Source: Undibacterium sp. KW1
Lineage (GTDB): Bacteria > Pseudomonadota > Gammaproteobacteria > Burkholderiales > Burkholderiaceae_D
Direction of reading: 5' to 3'
Assembly: GCF_009937955.1 (NCBI RefSeq)
Contig: NZ_AP018439.1
Coordinates: 2,294,001 to 2,358,000, forward strand
DNA: 64,000 nt
Shown here piece after piece: positions 35,535 through 44,943 of the stretch. Numbering within the stretch: position 1 is the stretch's first letter; every line of letters begins with the position of its first letter. The translations under genes and the position numbers were made by a program. The notes below the pieces were generated by a model. That model was not told the DNA's origin and ran no database searches. It worked only from the letters and a program-made list of their open reading frames with translations.

Positions 35535-36419
35535 TCATTGTGCGCCCAAGTGCTGGTTAAAAAACAGCAGCATTTCTTTGTAGGCAAGTTCTTTGGCTAC
35601 CGGGTTGCTGCCTGTCGTCACGCCTTGTCCCGGATGCACGCCATTCGGCACATCCATGCGTTTGCGTACTGGCAGGTCTGGCGCATCAAAATCATGATAA
35701 CTATCGGCAAAGACGCTGACCTTGACAGGCGAAGGCGCGAGCATTTTTTCAAAGCTCAGGCAAGGGGCAGCAGGTGTCCAGTCATCTTCTGCGCCTATAA
35801 GTATCAACAAAGGTGACGCCAGGCGATAAGCAGGACGTGCTTTCAGGTAGCCCTGGCAGCCTGGATAAAAAGCTACGGCTGCCTTGGGATAAAGATCATC
35901 CTTGTCTGCCGCTTTATGGGCCGTATTCAGGGAGTTCAGCGTGGTAGAACCACCATTCGACCAGCCGAGAAGGGCTATGTTTTTTGCATCAACAGTAGCT
36001 TGCTTGCCTATCCATTGCAAGGCGGCTTGCACATCCAGACGGCGGTTGTTGGTGCTGATATCGCGGTTTTTGTAGGTGCTGCTACAGATGCTATTTGTGC
36101 CGCGCGGGCGAAAACTGTCAGGCATCAACACGTTGTAACCGTTCTCCTGCAATAGCCTGGCCATATCATGATGCCTGGCATTCAGTTCCTGTTCATGTCC
36201 CTTGCGAGTGCTATACAAGCCACCGCAACCATGCAGGGCTATGACAGTCGGTGCACTGCCAGCATTGCCGCTGGCATGAAACCAGAGGGCCTCAAGCTCG
36301 ACAGCGTGGCCGTTTTGTATGTCCAGACTGGGGAAGCTTACTTTTTCAGGAGCTTCACCAGCCATTGCCATAGGGCAGGCCAGCAGCAGGCTGATGAAGA
36401 ATGCGTATCGTGGAGACAT
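35535..36419 (-). CDS. exported dienelactone-hydrolase-type alpha/beta hydrolase
   Basis: 294 residues with a signal peptide (about 1-20, ending AMAG). It has the oxyanion segment ALHGCGGLYS, the nucleophile elbow GWSNGGS, the acid in IGAEDDWTPAAPC and the His in DSYHDFDAPD, so the triad is complete. Related proteins hydrolyse ester or lactone bonds, but the substrate is not predictable. Four or more Cys residues suggest disulphides in the periplasm. Its ATG directly abuts the TAA of the YcaQ-like gene, so the two are translated as one unit. Confidence 0.88.
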   Translation of the reverse strand: MSPRYAFFISLLLACPMAMAGEAPEKVSFPSLDIQNGHAVELEALWFHASGNAGSAPTVIALHGCGGLYSTRKGHEQELNARHHDMARLLQENGYNVLMPDSFRPRGTNSICSSTYKNRDISTNNRRLDVQAALQWIGKQATVDAKNIALLGWSNGGSTTLNSLNTAHKAADKDDLYPKAAVAFYPGCQGYLKARPAYRLASPLLILIGAEDDWTPAAPCLSFEKMLAPSPVKVSVFADSYHDFDAPDLPVRKRMDVPNGVHPGQGVTTGSNPVAKELAYKEMLLFFNQHLGAQ

Positions 36420-37646
36420 TTAAATCAGTGCCTCTAACAATGGTATCAGCTCCGCTGAGCTGCACCATGTCAATTGCAGATCATGGCATTCGTGCCATGT
36501 GGCGAATTCGCGCAAGGTCTTTGCCAAATCAGCCGCCAGTGCTTGAGAAGCGCGTACGCCCGGTTCGAGATGCAGGGCCTTGATTTCCAGTATGCCTTCC
36601 TTGCGATGAGCTTTGGCATCCATGCGCCCGATCAGGGCGCCCTTGCGCAAGATCGGCAGGGTGAAATAGCCATAACGCCGTTTTGGCGCTGGCGTATAGC
36701 ATTCAAGTTTATAGTCAAAATCAAACAGATCTATCGCGCGTTTTCTGTCCCACACCACCGGGTCAAAAGGTGAAAGGATACGGGTGGCGGTAGCTTTCAG
36801 TTTGTTTTCGCCTGCCTGTTTCAGCAAATCGAGGCGATCGGGATGCGCATAAAACATGGTCTCGTGCTGATCAACCGTAACAGGTATCAATAAGCCTTCT
36901 TTGACCAGTTGTGTTGTCTGGTTGCTGGCATCGGGTTTGCCCATGCGGAAATAATCGCTGATCCAGTTTGCCTTGCAAATACCAAGCGCGCGGACGGATT
37001 GCAATATCTGTGCGCGCTCGCAATGCAGGATGGGTTTCAGATGTTTTTTGTCATTCCACTTGGGATGAACGCGTTCCCGCAGATCATAAATACGCTGGAA
37101 ATTATGGCGTTTGGCGACCATCAGTTCTCCGGTCGTGAACAGCACTTCCAGTGAGCGTTTTTCCGGCTTCCATTCCCACCAGCCACCACTTTTGCCATCA
37201 GTGCGTTCAAAGTCTGCCGAACGGCTGGCACCATTTGCGTGGATATGCTGGCGCACAGTTTCTACCTGGGCAGCATTTTCTTTCAGCCACTTGTGATTAT
37301 ATTTCCAGCCCAGACCCTGTGGTGACACCATCTGATGCCGGTACAGGCCATAGTCTTCTATCGGCAAGAAGCAGGCCTCATGCGACCAGTATTCAAACAG
37401 ATGGCCTTCTTCCAGCAATTCATGCAGCCATGCATGAGGATAATTGCCCAGACGGCTCCACAGCACCAAGTAAGGGCTGCGCGCAACCACGCTGATGGTG
37501 TCAATCTGCAGCGCCGACATATTGCGTATGCAGGCCAGCACATCCTGTTTGCCAGCCTTGCGCGGCGAAGGATTCAACAAGCCCTGTGCGGCCAGATGCA
37601 GGGCGCGAGCGGAACTGAGTGTCAGATGGAAATCAGTTGCGCTCAT
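36420..37646 (-). CDS. winged-helix DNA glycosylase, YcaQ-like (crosslink repair)
   Basis: 408 residues. The N-terminal SSARALHLAAQGLL is followed by the YcaQ/AlkX motif LQIDTISVVARSPYLVLWS, in which the catalytic Gln-x-Asp (QID) is intact, and by LFEYWSHEACFLP. The E. coli homologue unhooks interstrand crosslinks and removes bulky N7 alkyl adducts. Length and motifs match the family. It stands between trpS and the exported hydrolase on the same strand. Its role in genome repair is inferred from homology. Confidence 0.88.
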   Translation of the reverse strand: MSATDFHLTLSSARALHLAAQGLLNPSPRKAGKQDVLACIRNMSALQIDTISVVARSPYLVLWSRLGNYPHAWLHELLEEGHLFEYWSHEACFLPIEDYGLYRHQMVSPQGLGWKYNHKWLKENAAQVETVRQHIHANGASRSADFERTDGKSGGWWEWKPEKRSLEVLFTTGELMVAKRHNFQRIYDLRERVHPKWNDKKHLKPILHCERAQILQSVRALGICKANWISDYFRMGKPDASNQTTQLVKEGLLIPVTVDQHETMFYAHPDRLDLLKQAGENKLKATATRILSPFDPVVWDRKRAIDLFDFDYKLECYTPAPKRRYGYFTLPILRKGALIGRMDAKAHRKEGILEIKALHLEPGVRASQALAADLAKTLREFATWHECHDLQLTWCSSAELIPLLEALI

Positions 37647-37676
37647 AAAATTTTCGCCCAGGATAACAGAGAGAAC

Positions 37677-37695
37677 CGGGGGTTCGAATCCCCCG
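37677..37695. other. tRNA T-arm-like palindrome between trpS and the YcaQ-like gene
   Basis: CGGGGGTTCGAATCCCCCG has exactly the shape of a tRNA T stem-loop with the GTTCGAAT loop, but there is no matching D-arm, anticodon arm or CCA. It may be a relic of a tRNA 3' end, such as an old attachment site, or simply a strong hairpin at the trpS 3' end. Confidence 0.5.
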
Positions 37696-37699
37696 CAGA

Positions 37700-38719
37700 T
37701 CAGAAGTGTTTCAAGCCGATTGCTGCCCTGACTTCATCGGTAGTTTGCGCAGCAATCTCACGCGCCTTGCGTGTGCCTTCCTTGAGTACTTGCAAAACCT
37801 GGCCACGGTCCTTGGCAAATTCTTCACGGCGTTCACGTATCGGTTTCAATAAATCCTGCAAGATGCCTTCCAGGCGTGCCTTGACGATGCTGTCACCGAG
37901 GCCGCCGCGCACGTAATGGTCTTTCATTTCTTGCAGGCCGGCTTTGTCTTCATCGAAAGCGTCGAGGTACATAAAGGCAACATTACCTTCCAGGTGGCCA
38001 GGGTCAGCTACGCGCAGATGCAGCGGGTCGGTATAGACATTGCGCACTGCTGCCTTGATTTCGGCGGGTGAAAAATTCAGGTTGATAACATTACCCAGTG
38101 ACTTGCTCATCTTGGCCTTGCCATCCACACCAGGCAGGCGGCCAATTTCAGGCACCAGGGCCTGGCATTCCACCAGTATCTCTTTATTTGCCAGACGGTT
38201 GAAGCGACGGACTATTTCATTGGTCTGTTCTATCATCGGTATCTGGTCTTCGCCGACCGGTACCAGGCTGGCCTTGAAGGCGCTGATATCTGCTGCCTGG
38301 CTGACAGGGTAAGTCAGAAAGCCAGCAGGGATGTCGCGCTCGAAATTGCGCAGGGCGATTTCCTGTTTGATCGTCGGATTGCGTTCCAGGCGCGCTACCG
38401 TGACCAGATTGAGGTAGTAGAAAGTCAATTCAGTCAATTCAGGAATTTGCGACTGGATCAGGATGGTTGATTTGGCCGGGTCTATACCAACGGCCAGGTA
38501 ATCAAGCGCCACTTCCATGACATTGTCATGGACTTTGGCAGGGTTTTCCATATTGTCGGTCAGGGCCTGGGCATCAGCCAGCATGATGTATTGCTCATAC
38601 TGGTTCTGGAATTTGACGCGGTTGCGCAGGCTGCCTACAAAATGGCCAAGGTGCAGGGGGCCGGTAGGGCGGTCGCCCGTCAGTATCAGGTGTTTTTTAT
38701 CTTCGGTACCAGGGAGCAT
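37700..38719 (-). CDS. trpS: tryptophanyl-tRNA synthetase TrpS
   Basis: 339 residues. A class I synthetase with the HIGH-like motif [10 protein letters not shown] and the KMSKS loop [10 protein letters not shown]. Specificity features such as [20 protein letters not shown] and [12 protein letters not shown] match bacterial TrpS. It charges tRNA-Trp with tryptophan using ATP. A TATACT box on the minus strand (38761-38756) is a possible -10 upstream of the ATG at 38719. The gene may be co-transcribed with the downstream YcaQ-like gene. Confidence 0.96.
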   Translation of the reverse strand: MLPGTEDKKHLILTGDRPTGPLHLGHFVGSLRNRVKFQNQYEQYIMLADAQALTDNMENPAKVHDNVMEVALDYLAVGIDPAKSTILIQSQIPELTELTFYYLNLVTVARLERNPTIKQEIALRNFERDIPAGFLTYPVSQAADISAFKASLVPVGEDQIPMIEQTNEIVRRFNRLANKEILVECQALVPEIGRLPGVDGKAKMSKSLGNVINLNFSPAEIKAAVRNVYTDPLHLRVADPGHLEGNVAFMYLDAFDEDKAGLQEMKDHYVRGGLGDSIVKARLEGILQDLLKPIRERREEFAKDRGQVLQVLKEGTRKAREIAAQTTDEVRAAIGLKHF

Positions 38720-39018
38720 GCTGAATCCAGTTGGGTGATGCGGTGAAAAATAGCTAGTATACGTAAAAAAGCCGCTGAATCATGAACGGCATGACGTATA
38801 TCAAGGCGTGTTCTAAGGCTATGATGCCGTTTTCAGGCTGACTATGTCAAGTTTGACCAGATTTGATGTGCTTCTATCCCCATTCTGCCGCTGCATTTAA
38901 TTTAATTCACTCAAAACTATCATCTTGTCATCTGAATTACTTATAAAGTCATTTCCTGCAATGATAAAATCGTGCCTGGTTTTTGTATCCCGCTTTTACA
39001 GTTGAAAGTAGCCTTATC
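38720..39018. other. divergent regulatory region between trpS and hemC
   Basis: About 300 bases without a gene, holding the promoters of trpS (minus) and hemC (plus). I see a TATACT box facing trpS and an AT-rich tract before hemC, but no clear operator, T-box-like structure or leader peptide. Confidence 0.4.
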
Positions 39019-39966
39019 TTGACATCTTCAAGTTCTAAAAAATTGATTATTGCCTCACGCGAAAGCCGTCTGGCGATGTGGCAGGCCGAGCATGTGCGCG
39101 ACCGCCTGGCTGCGCTGTACCCTGATTGGCAGATAGAGATTTTGGGCATGACGACCCGTGGTGACCAGATACTGGACCGCGCACTTTCCAAAGTGGGAGG
39201 TAAAGGCCTGTTCGTCAAGGAGCTGGAAGTCGCCATGGCAGAAGGCCGTGCTGACCTGGCCGTGCATTCTCTCAAGGACGTACCCATGGATTTGCCCGAG
39301 GGCTTTACCCTGGCGGCCATTCTGGAACGTGAAGATCCGCGCGATGCCTTTGTTTCGAATGACTATGCTGGTCTGGATAGTTTACCTGCTGGTGCAGTCG
39401 TTGGTACCAGCAGCTTGCGTCGTCAGGCCCTGATTTCTGCACGTTACCCGCATCTGGTGATACGGCCTTTGCGCGGTAATCTGGATACCCGCTTGCGCAA
39501 ACTCGATAATGGCGAATACGCTGCCATCATCCTGGCTGCCGCCGGCCTTAAACGCCTCGGCGTACCTGAACGCATACGTGCCTGCCTTGATCCGGAAGAA
39601 AGCTTGCCAGCCGCAGGTCAGGGGGCGATGGCGATAGAAATACCGGATAAGCGGCCAGAGCTGCAAGCCATGCTGGCTGCCTTGAATCATACCGAGACTG
39701 CACAGGCAGTGACGGCTGAGCGTACTGTATCCAAGGCTTTTGGTGGCAGTTGCCAAATCCCGCTGGCAGCATTTGCGACAGTCAGTCAGGGGCAGATGCA
39801 GATTCGGGCCATGGTGGCGACGCCAGATGGCGCACGCATTGCCAGGGCAGAAGCAACAGGGGCTGCAGACCAGCCACAGGAGCTGGGCTTGAAGCTGGCA
39901 CAAGCCTTGTCTGCACAGGATGCAGAAGCCATACTGGCGGTTTGCAAAGCCCAGATCACAGAGTGA
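39019..39966 (+). CDS. hemC: hydroxymethylbilane synthase (porphobilinogen deaminase) HemC
   Basis: 315 residues. It joins four porphobilinogen units into hydroxymethylbilane. Visible motifs: [36 protein letters not shown] with KDVP, and the dipyrromethane cofactor Cys245 in [10 protein letters not shown], very near the E. coli position (242), which supports this start. No ATG is available: the start chosen is TTG at 39019, and TTG 38983 is an alternative. hemD follows 11 bases later and hemX and hemY follow it, so this is the first gene of the hemCDXY operon. Confidence 0.93.
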   Translation: MTSSSSKKLIIASRESRLAMWQAEHVRDRLAALYPDWQIEILGMTTRGDQILDRALSKVGGKGLFVKELEVAMAEGRADLAVHSLKDVPMDLPEGFTLAAILEREDPRDAFVSNDYAGLDSLPAGAVVGTSSLRRQALISARYPHLVIRPLRGNLDTRLRKLDNGEYAAIILAAAGLKRLGVPERIRACLDPEESLPAAGQGAMAIEIPDKRPELQAMLAALNHTETAQAVTAERTVSKAFGGSCQIPLAAFATVSQGQMQIRAMVATPDGARIARAEATGAADQPQELGLKLAQALSAQDAEAILAVCKAQITE

Positions 39967-39977
39967 TATAAGCCGGC

Positions 39978-40751
39978 ATGCAGAATCACAAGGTCATACT
40001 GACGCGCCCACTTGCACAGGCTCAGGATTTTGCCCGGCAAGTAAAGGCCATGGGGCGTGATGTGGCGCATTTCCCTTTGCTGGAGATAGCGTCGCTGGAG
40101 GACAATACTGCCCTGATCACCCAAATAGGACAATTGCAGGACTATGCCCTGATTGCCTTTGTCAGTCCGAATGCGATAGAAGCTTTTTTTCGTCATGTGG
40201 TGAGTTTGCCAGCAAATCTGACTTTTGCAGTAATGGGGGAGGGGAGCCGGGCAAAGCTGGCCGAATATGGCGTGAATGACCAGACTGCGACCATTTTACG
40301 TCCGCGTAATCTGTTGAAGACGGATTCTGAAACCCTGCTTGCCGAACTGGATCTGAATGCACTGCGTGGCCAGAAAGTATTGATCATACGTGGTGAATCA
40401 GGCCGGGAATTATTGGCCGATGCCTTGCGTGCACATGGTGTAGAAGTGGTGCAGGTGGCCGCTTATCGCAGGGTAAAACCAGTACTGAATGATGAAAATG
40501 AAAAGTATTTAACACAATTGCTAGAAGCCGGGAATGACTGGGTTATCACCAGTTCCGAGGCTTTGCGCAATTTGTGTGACTATGTAGAGGCGTTGAAATT
40601 AAATAGTGGCGTGGCAAAAATGCAACGACAACATTTGCTGGTGCCACACAGCCGTATCGAAGAAACCGCACGATCTCTGGGGTTTCTGCACATAACCTTA
40701 ACAGCTTCTGGCGACGAACAACTGCTTGTCGCGTTACAATCTCGTCTATGA
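39978..40751 (+). CDS. hemD: uroporphyrinogen-III synthase HemD
   Basis: 257 residues, standard length. HemD closes hydroxymethylbilane to uroporphyrinogen III with inversion of ring D. The family is poorly conserved, but the bilobal outline and pieces such as ILTRPLAQAQDFARQVKAMG, FVSPNAIEAF, IIRGESGRELLADALRAHG, AYRRVKP and VITSSEALRNL are typical. It overlaps hemX by four bases (ATGA), and its position right behind hemC confirms the call. Confidence 0.94.
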   Translation: MQNHKVILTRPLAQAQDFARQVKAMGRDVAHFPLLEIASLEDNTALITQIGQLQDYALIAFVSPNAIEAFFRHVVSLPANLTFAVMGEGSRAKLAEYGVNDQTATILRPRNLLKTDSETLLAELDLNALRGQKVLIIRGESGRELLADALRAHGVEVVQVAAYRRVKPVLNDENEKYLTQLLEAGNDWVITSSEALRNLCDYVEALKLNSGVAKMQRQHLLVPHSRIEETARSLGFLHITLTASGDEQLLVALQSRL

Positions 40752-41908
40752 GTGAACAGCAATCAAATCCCGACGCCGTCGTGACGGCAAATCCTGTCGA
40801 TGCCCAGGCGCGACAGCCTGCACCAACTTTACCTGCCGAAGCTGCGAAGGAGCCTGGTTGGGCCAGTCCGGCTTACCTGGTATCTGGTGTGCTGGCGGTT
40901 TTACTGGCAGCTAACTGGTGGTCTTCACAAAATCAGATCAGTGCTTTGCGCGAAGAGGTCGCCAAACGCCTTTTGACTGCAGACACCAATAGTAGTGAAA
41001 CCAAGGTCTTGGCGCGTAATGTGCAAGAGACTGCCAAGGAAATCCAGTCCAAGGTGATTCTGCTCGAAGGTAAACAATCTGAAGCGCAAAGCCAGCAACT
41101 GGCCTTGGAGCAGTTGTATCAGGATTTGTCCAAGAATCGTGATGACTGGGCGCTGGCAGAGATAGAGCAGGTACTGGCGACCGCCAGCCAGCAATTGCAA
41201 CTGGCCGGTAACGTGCAAGGTGCACTGATTGCCCTGCAAAATGCCGACGGCCGCCTGGCGAAATCCGACAAGCCACAATTTATTTCCATACGCCGCGCGA
41301 TTGCCAAAGACATAGAAAGACTGAAGTCTTTGCCTGCACTGGATTTGCCTGGCGTCGCATTGCGCCTGGATAGCGTGATTGCCCAGATTGACCATATCCC
41401 ATTATGGTCCGATGAAAAATCTGTGGTATCCGCCACGCCACCAAAGGCCCCGTTGCGCGTTTTGCCAAAATCTTCAGTCACTGCAAAAACAGAAAAGAAG
41501 ACTGTCGACGATGTTGAAGAAATTAGCTGGAGCATGCGCCTGCAAGATGGCTGGCAAAGTTTTTCCAGCGAAATGTGGAATGAAGTCAAGCAATTGATAC
41601 GCGTGCGCAATGTAGAAACGCCGGACGTGCTGTTGCTGACACCATCACAATCTTATTTCGCTCGTGAAAACCTGAAGCTGCGCCTGTTGAATGCAAGGCT
41701 GGCGCTGTTGTCCAGGAATGAAAGTATCTTCAGAAGCGACATGATTGCTGCACAAGATGCCATCGCCAAGTATTTTGACACCCGCGCCAAGCAGACCCAG
41801 ACTGTTCAGGCCTTATTGCGTCAGGTGCAGGGTAGCAATCTGTCGATAGAAATGCCGACTCTGGGTGAGAGCCTGAATGCGGTGCGTAACTATAAAGTGA
41901 AGCCATAA
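40748..41908 (+). CDS. hemX: HemX family protein (putative uroporphyrinogen-III C-methyltransferase-like)
   Basis: 386 residues. A Pro/Ala-rich cytoplasmic N-terminus is followed by one membrane helix (SPAYLVSGVLAVLLAANWW, about 39-57) and a long periplasmic helical region with Gln-rich coiled coil (about 60-160). The HemX name comes from the operon; despite the common annotation as a methyltransferase, there is no SAM-binding motif, so enzymatic activity is doubtful. It probably acts as a membrane partner in haem synthesis. It overlaps hemD and precedes hemY by four bases. Confidence 0.88.
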   Translation: MSEQQSNPDAVVTANPVDAQARQPAPTLPAEAAKEPGWASPAYLVSGVLAVLLAANWWSSQNQISALREEVAKRLLTADTNSSETKVLARNVQETAKEIQSKVILLEGKQSEAQSQQLALEQLYQDLSKNRDDWALAEIEQVLATASQQLQLAGNVQGALIALQNADGRLAKSDKPQFISIRRAIAKDIERLKSLPALDLPGVALRLDSVIAQIDHIPLWSDEKSVVSATPPKAPLRVLPKSSVTAKTEKKTVDDVEEISWSMRLQDGWQSFSSEMWNEVKQLIRVRNVETPDVLLLTPSQSYFARENLKLRLLNARLALLSRNESIFRSDMIAAQDAIAKYFDTRAKQTQTVQALLRQVQGSNLSIEMPTLGESLNAVRNYKVKP

Positions 41909-41912
41909 GAGT

Positions 41913-43109
41913 ATGCGTATCTTTATCCGGCTTCTGATTCTGTTTGCGCTCGCTGTTGGCTTGGCCGTGGGCGCACGTTATAACCCAGGGAATGTGGTCC
42001 TGTTCTTTCCGCCTTACCGGATAGACTTGTCACTGAACTTCTTCCTGTTCCTGCTGCTGGTTCTTTTTGTCGTTATTTATCTGGTCATGCGTGCCATTGT
42101 TACGACCAGGAAAATGCCGCGCAAAGTTGCCCTGTACCGGCAGAATAAGCGCGAAAAAGATAGTAACAAGGCCTTGCGCGAAGCCTTGAAAGCTCTGTTC
42201 GAAGGCCGTTTTGGTCATGCCGAAAAAGCCGCCATGCGTGCTACTGACTTGCCTGATAACGCTGGCGTTGCTTCACTGATCGGTGCGCGTGCTGCCCATC
42301 ACATGAGCCAGTATGAGCGGCGCGATTCCTGGTTTGCCGGTCTTGAGCAGGATGGCGCTTATAAGGTCGCCCGTCTGGTGAGCATGACCGAGTTGCTGGT
42401 CGATCAACACCAGCCTGGCAAGGCACTGGAAGCGGTGCGTGAACTGAATGCCAATGGTACTCGCCACATCCAGGTCTTGCGTTGGGCCTTGAAAGCGAAT
42501 CAGCAGGCACAGAAGTGGCAGGAAGTATTAAAGCTGGTGCGTACACTGGACAAGCATCGCGCCCTGCATCCGGCACTGTCGCAGCGTTTGCGTGAATTGG
42601 CGTATGAAGATCTGTTGAAAAACCAGGGGCACGATGCAGAATCCCTGCGCCGGGTCTGGTATGAAATTCCACAGGCAGAACGCAAATCTGCTTTCATTGC
42701 AACAACTGCCGCTACAGCGTTCAACTCGCATGGCTTGTTTGACGATGCCCGTGGCATAGTTGAAAAAGCATTGGCAGAGGAGTGGGATGAGCGCCTGATG
42801 CGTGCCTACCGTGATGCCGCAGCCTCAGAAGGTTCCGCTGCCTTGTTATCACAAATTGAACATTGTGAAAAATGGTCAGAGCAGCATCCGACTGACCCTG
42901 AACTGGCGTTGACACTTGGTACACTATGCCTGCGCCAGAAATTATGGGGCAAGGCCCAGAGACATATGGAGCAGGCCTTGTCTGATGCAGTTGATCCACG
43001 CACCGTGCGGGAAGCTAATCTGAAGCTGGCACAATTGCATGAGGCGCTGGGTCAGGCAGAAGAAGCTGCCAGCCATTATCGCCAATGTGCGATGGCTACC
43101 ATGTTATGA
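41913..43109 (+). CDS. hemY: HemY family TPR membrane protein
   Basis: 398 residues. Two membrane helices at the N-terminus (about 3-22 and 36-60) with the conserved RYNPGNVVLFFPPYRIDLSL between them, then a cytoplasmic or periplasmic TPR-like helical array (about 85-395) including DARGIVEKALAEEWDERLM and ELALTLGTLCLRQKLWGKAQ. This is the proteobacterial HemY_N protein and not the protoporphyrinogen oxidase of the same name. It is the last gene of hemCDXY and likely scaffolds late haem synthesis. Confidence 0.92.
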   Translation: MRIFIRLLILFALAVGLAVGARYNPGNVVLFFPPYRIDLSLNFFLFLLLVLFVVIYLVMRAIVTTRKMPRKVALYRQNKREKDSNKALREALKALFEGRFGHAEKAAMRATDLPDNAGVASLIGARAAHHMSQYERRDSWFAGLEQDGAYKVARLVSMTELLVDQHQPGKALEAVRELNANGTRHIQVLRWALKANQQAQKWQEVLKLVRTLDKHRALHPALSQRLRELAYEDLLKNQGHDAESLRRVWYEIPQAERKSAFIATTAATAFNSHGLFDDARGIVEKALAEEWDERLMRAYRDAAASEGSAALLSQIEHCEKWSEQHPTDPELALTLGTLCLRQKLWGKAQRHMEQALSDAVDPRTVREANLKLAQLHEALGQAEEAASHYRQCAMATML

Positions 43110-43190
43110 GTAAACGGGTCGTATAAAGTGGCTGAAAGTTAAATTGTCATGCTGCCCTGTTGCGGCGCACAATTCTGCCTTGAAAAATTA

Positions 43191-43196
43191 TATAAT
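43191..43196 (+). promoter_or_regulatory. -10 element upstream of ppa
   Basis: A perfect TATAAT lies 48 bases before the ppa ATG. The -35 region at the right distance is weak (CACAAT), so strength may rely on the -10 and its AT-rich surroundings. Confidence 0.5.
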
Positions 43197-43243
43197 CCCG
43201 TTCAAACCATTTCTTCTATTGATACTTATACAGAAAGTGCAAG

Positions 43244-43780
43244 ATGAGCTTGAATAAAGTACCAGCAGGTCGTGATCTGCCAAATGACTTCAATGTTATT
43301 ATCGAAATTCCTATGAACGGTGATCCGATCAAGTATGAAGTCGATAAAGACACTGGCGCTCTCTTTGTTGACCGTTTCATGGGTACTGCCATGCATTATC
43401 CTTGCAACTATGGCTATGTGCCACAAACACTGGCTGGCGACGGTGATCCGGTTGACGTATTGGTCATCACGCCTTTCCCGCTGATTCCTGGCGTAGTCGT
43501 GCGTTGCCGTCCTATCGGCATCCTGAAAATGACAGATGAAGCCGGTAATGATGCCAAAGTATTGGCGGTACCAGTAGATAAAATCCTGCCTATCTACACA
43601 CACTGGCAAAAACCTGAAGATCTGAACGAACTGCGTCTGCGCCAGATCCAGCATTTCTTTGAGCACTACAAAGACCTGGAAAAAGGCAAATGGGTTAAAG
43701 TTGAAGGCTGGGGCGGCCCGGACGATGCCAGGGCAGAAATTTTGGCTGGCGTAGAGAATTTCAAAAAAGCTGAAGCTTAA
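43244..43780 (+). CDS. ppa: inorganic pyrophosphatase Ppa (family I)
   Basis: 178 residues. It hydrolyses pyrophosphate to two phosphates, pulling biosynthetic reactions forward. The signature DGDPVDVLV carries three metal-binding Asp residues; [30 protein letters not shown] and the late KVEGWGG complete the active site. Length is typical for the bacterial hexameric enzyme. It has its own promoter-like TATAAT and a strong terminator behind it, so it is monocistronic. Confidence 0.97.
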   Translation: MSLNKVPAGRDLPNDFNVIIEIPMNGDPIKYEVDKDTGALFVDRFMGTAMHYPCNYGYVPQTLAGDGDPVDVLVITPFPLIPGVVVRCRPIGILKMTDEAGNDAKVLAVPVDKILPIYTHWQKPEDLNELRLRQIQHFFEHYKDLEKGKWVKVEGWGGPDDARAEILAGVENFKKAEA

Positions 43781-43804
43781 TAGCCAGTAGTTTCTTAAAA
43801 CAAA

Positions 43805-43830
43805 AAAAGGTGCGGTCAATCGCACCTTTT
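43805..43830. terminator. rho-independent terminator after ppa
   Basis: AAAAGGTGCG (43805-43814), loop GTCAAT, CGCACCTTTT (43821-43830), with A-run before and T-run after, so it can serve both ppa and the convergent kinase gene. Confidence 0.9.
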
Positions 43831-43871
43831 TTGTTTTTGCTGAAATATTCAGCGAATATCTTTGCCAGCTT

Positions 43872-44912
43872 CTATGCCCTGTGCATCAGATAAGCGGCCA
43901 CGCCGATGACGGCTGCGATCAATGCCACCCAGCTCAGCCATGAGCCCACATGCCTATCCCCTTCATTTTTGTAATCGCTGGTATCGTTGCCTTGCTTTTG
44001 GCGTTTGCGTTTCAGTTTTCTGTCGCGCTCAAGAAATTTTTCCAATGCCAAAGACATTTCAGCGGCACTTTCATAACGTGCTGCAGGGTCTTTTTGCATC
44101 GCCTTCATGACAATTTTTGATAGTGAGTCTGGTATGCTGGGACGAATTTCAGAAGGATATTTCGCTACTTTATTTACAATCTGTTGCAATAATTTGTCTA
44201 CATCTTGCGACTGAAATGGCTTTTGACCGGTCAGCATTTCATACATGACCGTACCCAGCGAATATACATCCGTCAGGGCATTGACAGGTTTGCCATTGGC
44301 CTGCTCCGGTGACATGTAGTTGGGCGTGCCCAGAATATTATTGTTGAACAGAGTGTGGGCCTGTTCCCTGGTTTCATCGAGCACACGATTTGGTGCGCGG
44401 GCGATGCCAAAATCCACCACCTTGGGTTGCTGGTTGGGTAAAACAAAGATATTGGCGGGCTTGATGTCGCGGTGTATCACGCCATTGCTATGGGCGTAGG
44501 CAAGCGCTTCAGCAATCTTTTGTATGATGTTCGCAGTCTCTATGATGTCGAATTGTTTGCCCTCTGCCAGGATATGTCGCAAATCCTTGCCCTGGAGAAA
44601 TTCCATCGCGATAAATGTTGTGCCACCCTCACTGGAAGCATCGAATATCGTCACGATATTTGGGTGGGATAATCTGCCAGCTGCGCGTGCTTCATTGATA
44701 AATTGCTGCTCGCGTTGCTTTTTGTCGGCGGCATTGTTGCCTGCACTAAATATTTTAATGGCGACATCGCGGTCTATGACAGGATCGTGGCCCAGATATA
44801 CCGCGCCATTTGATCCCATGCCCAGACGTTCGCTGAGATAAAAGCGTCCGACGCGTTTGCTTGGCAATGCAGCAGGTGGTGCATTCGGTGTCGAGAGAAA
44901 GTTATTTTGCAT
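43872..44912 (-). CDS. membrane-anchored serine/threonine protein kinase
   Basis: 346 residues from ATG 44912. The kinase domain (about 23-290) has the Gly-rich loop LGMGSNGAVYLG, catalytic Lys53 in DVAIKIF, HRDIKPANIF, DFGIARAP and the GTPNYMSPEQ activation segment end, so it is an active Hanks-type kinase. A basic linker (RDRKLKRKRQKQ) leads to one membrane helix at the very C-terminus (SWVALIAAVIGVAAYLM), so the kinase faces the cytoplasm with no large sensor domain outside. No phosphatase or FHA gene is adjacent. The target is unknown. Confidence 0.92.
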   Translation of the reverse strand: MQNNFLSTPNAPPAALPSKRVGRFYLSERLGMGSNGAVYLGHDPVIDRDVAIKIFSAGNNAADKKQREQQFINEARAAGRLSHPNIVTIFDASSEGGTTFIAMEFLQGKDLRHILAEGKQFDIIETANIIQKIAEALAYAHSNGVIHRDIKPANIFVLPNQQPKVVDFGIARAPNRVLDETREQAHTLFNNNILGTPNYMSPEQANGKPVNALTDVYSLGTVMYEMLTGQKPFQSQDVDKLLQQIVNKVAKYPSEIRPSIPDSLSKIVMKAMQKDPAARYESAAEMSLALEKFLERDRKLKRKRQKQGNDTSDYKNEGDRHVGSWLSWVALIAAVIGVAAYLMHRA

Positions 44913-44943
44913 GGCGACAGGATGCCTTGAACGAAGCAAAATT

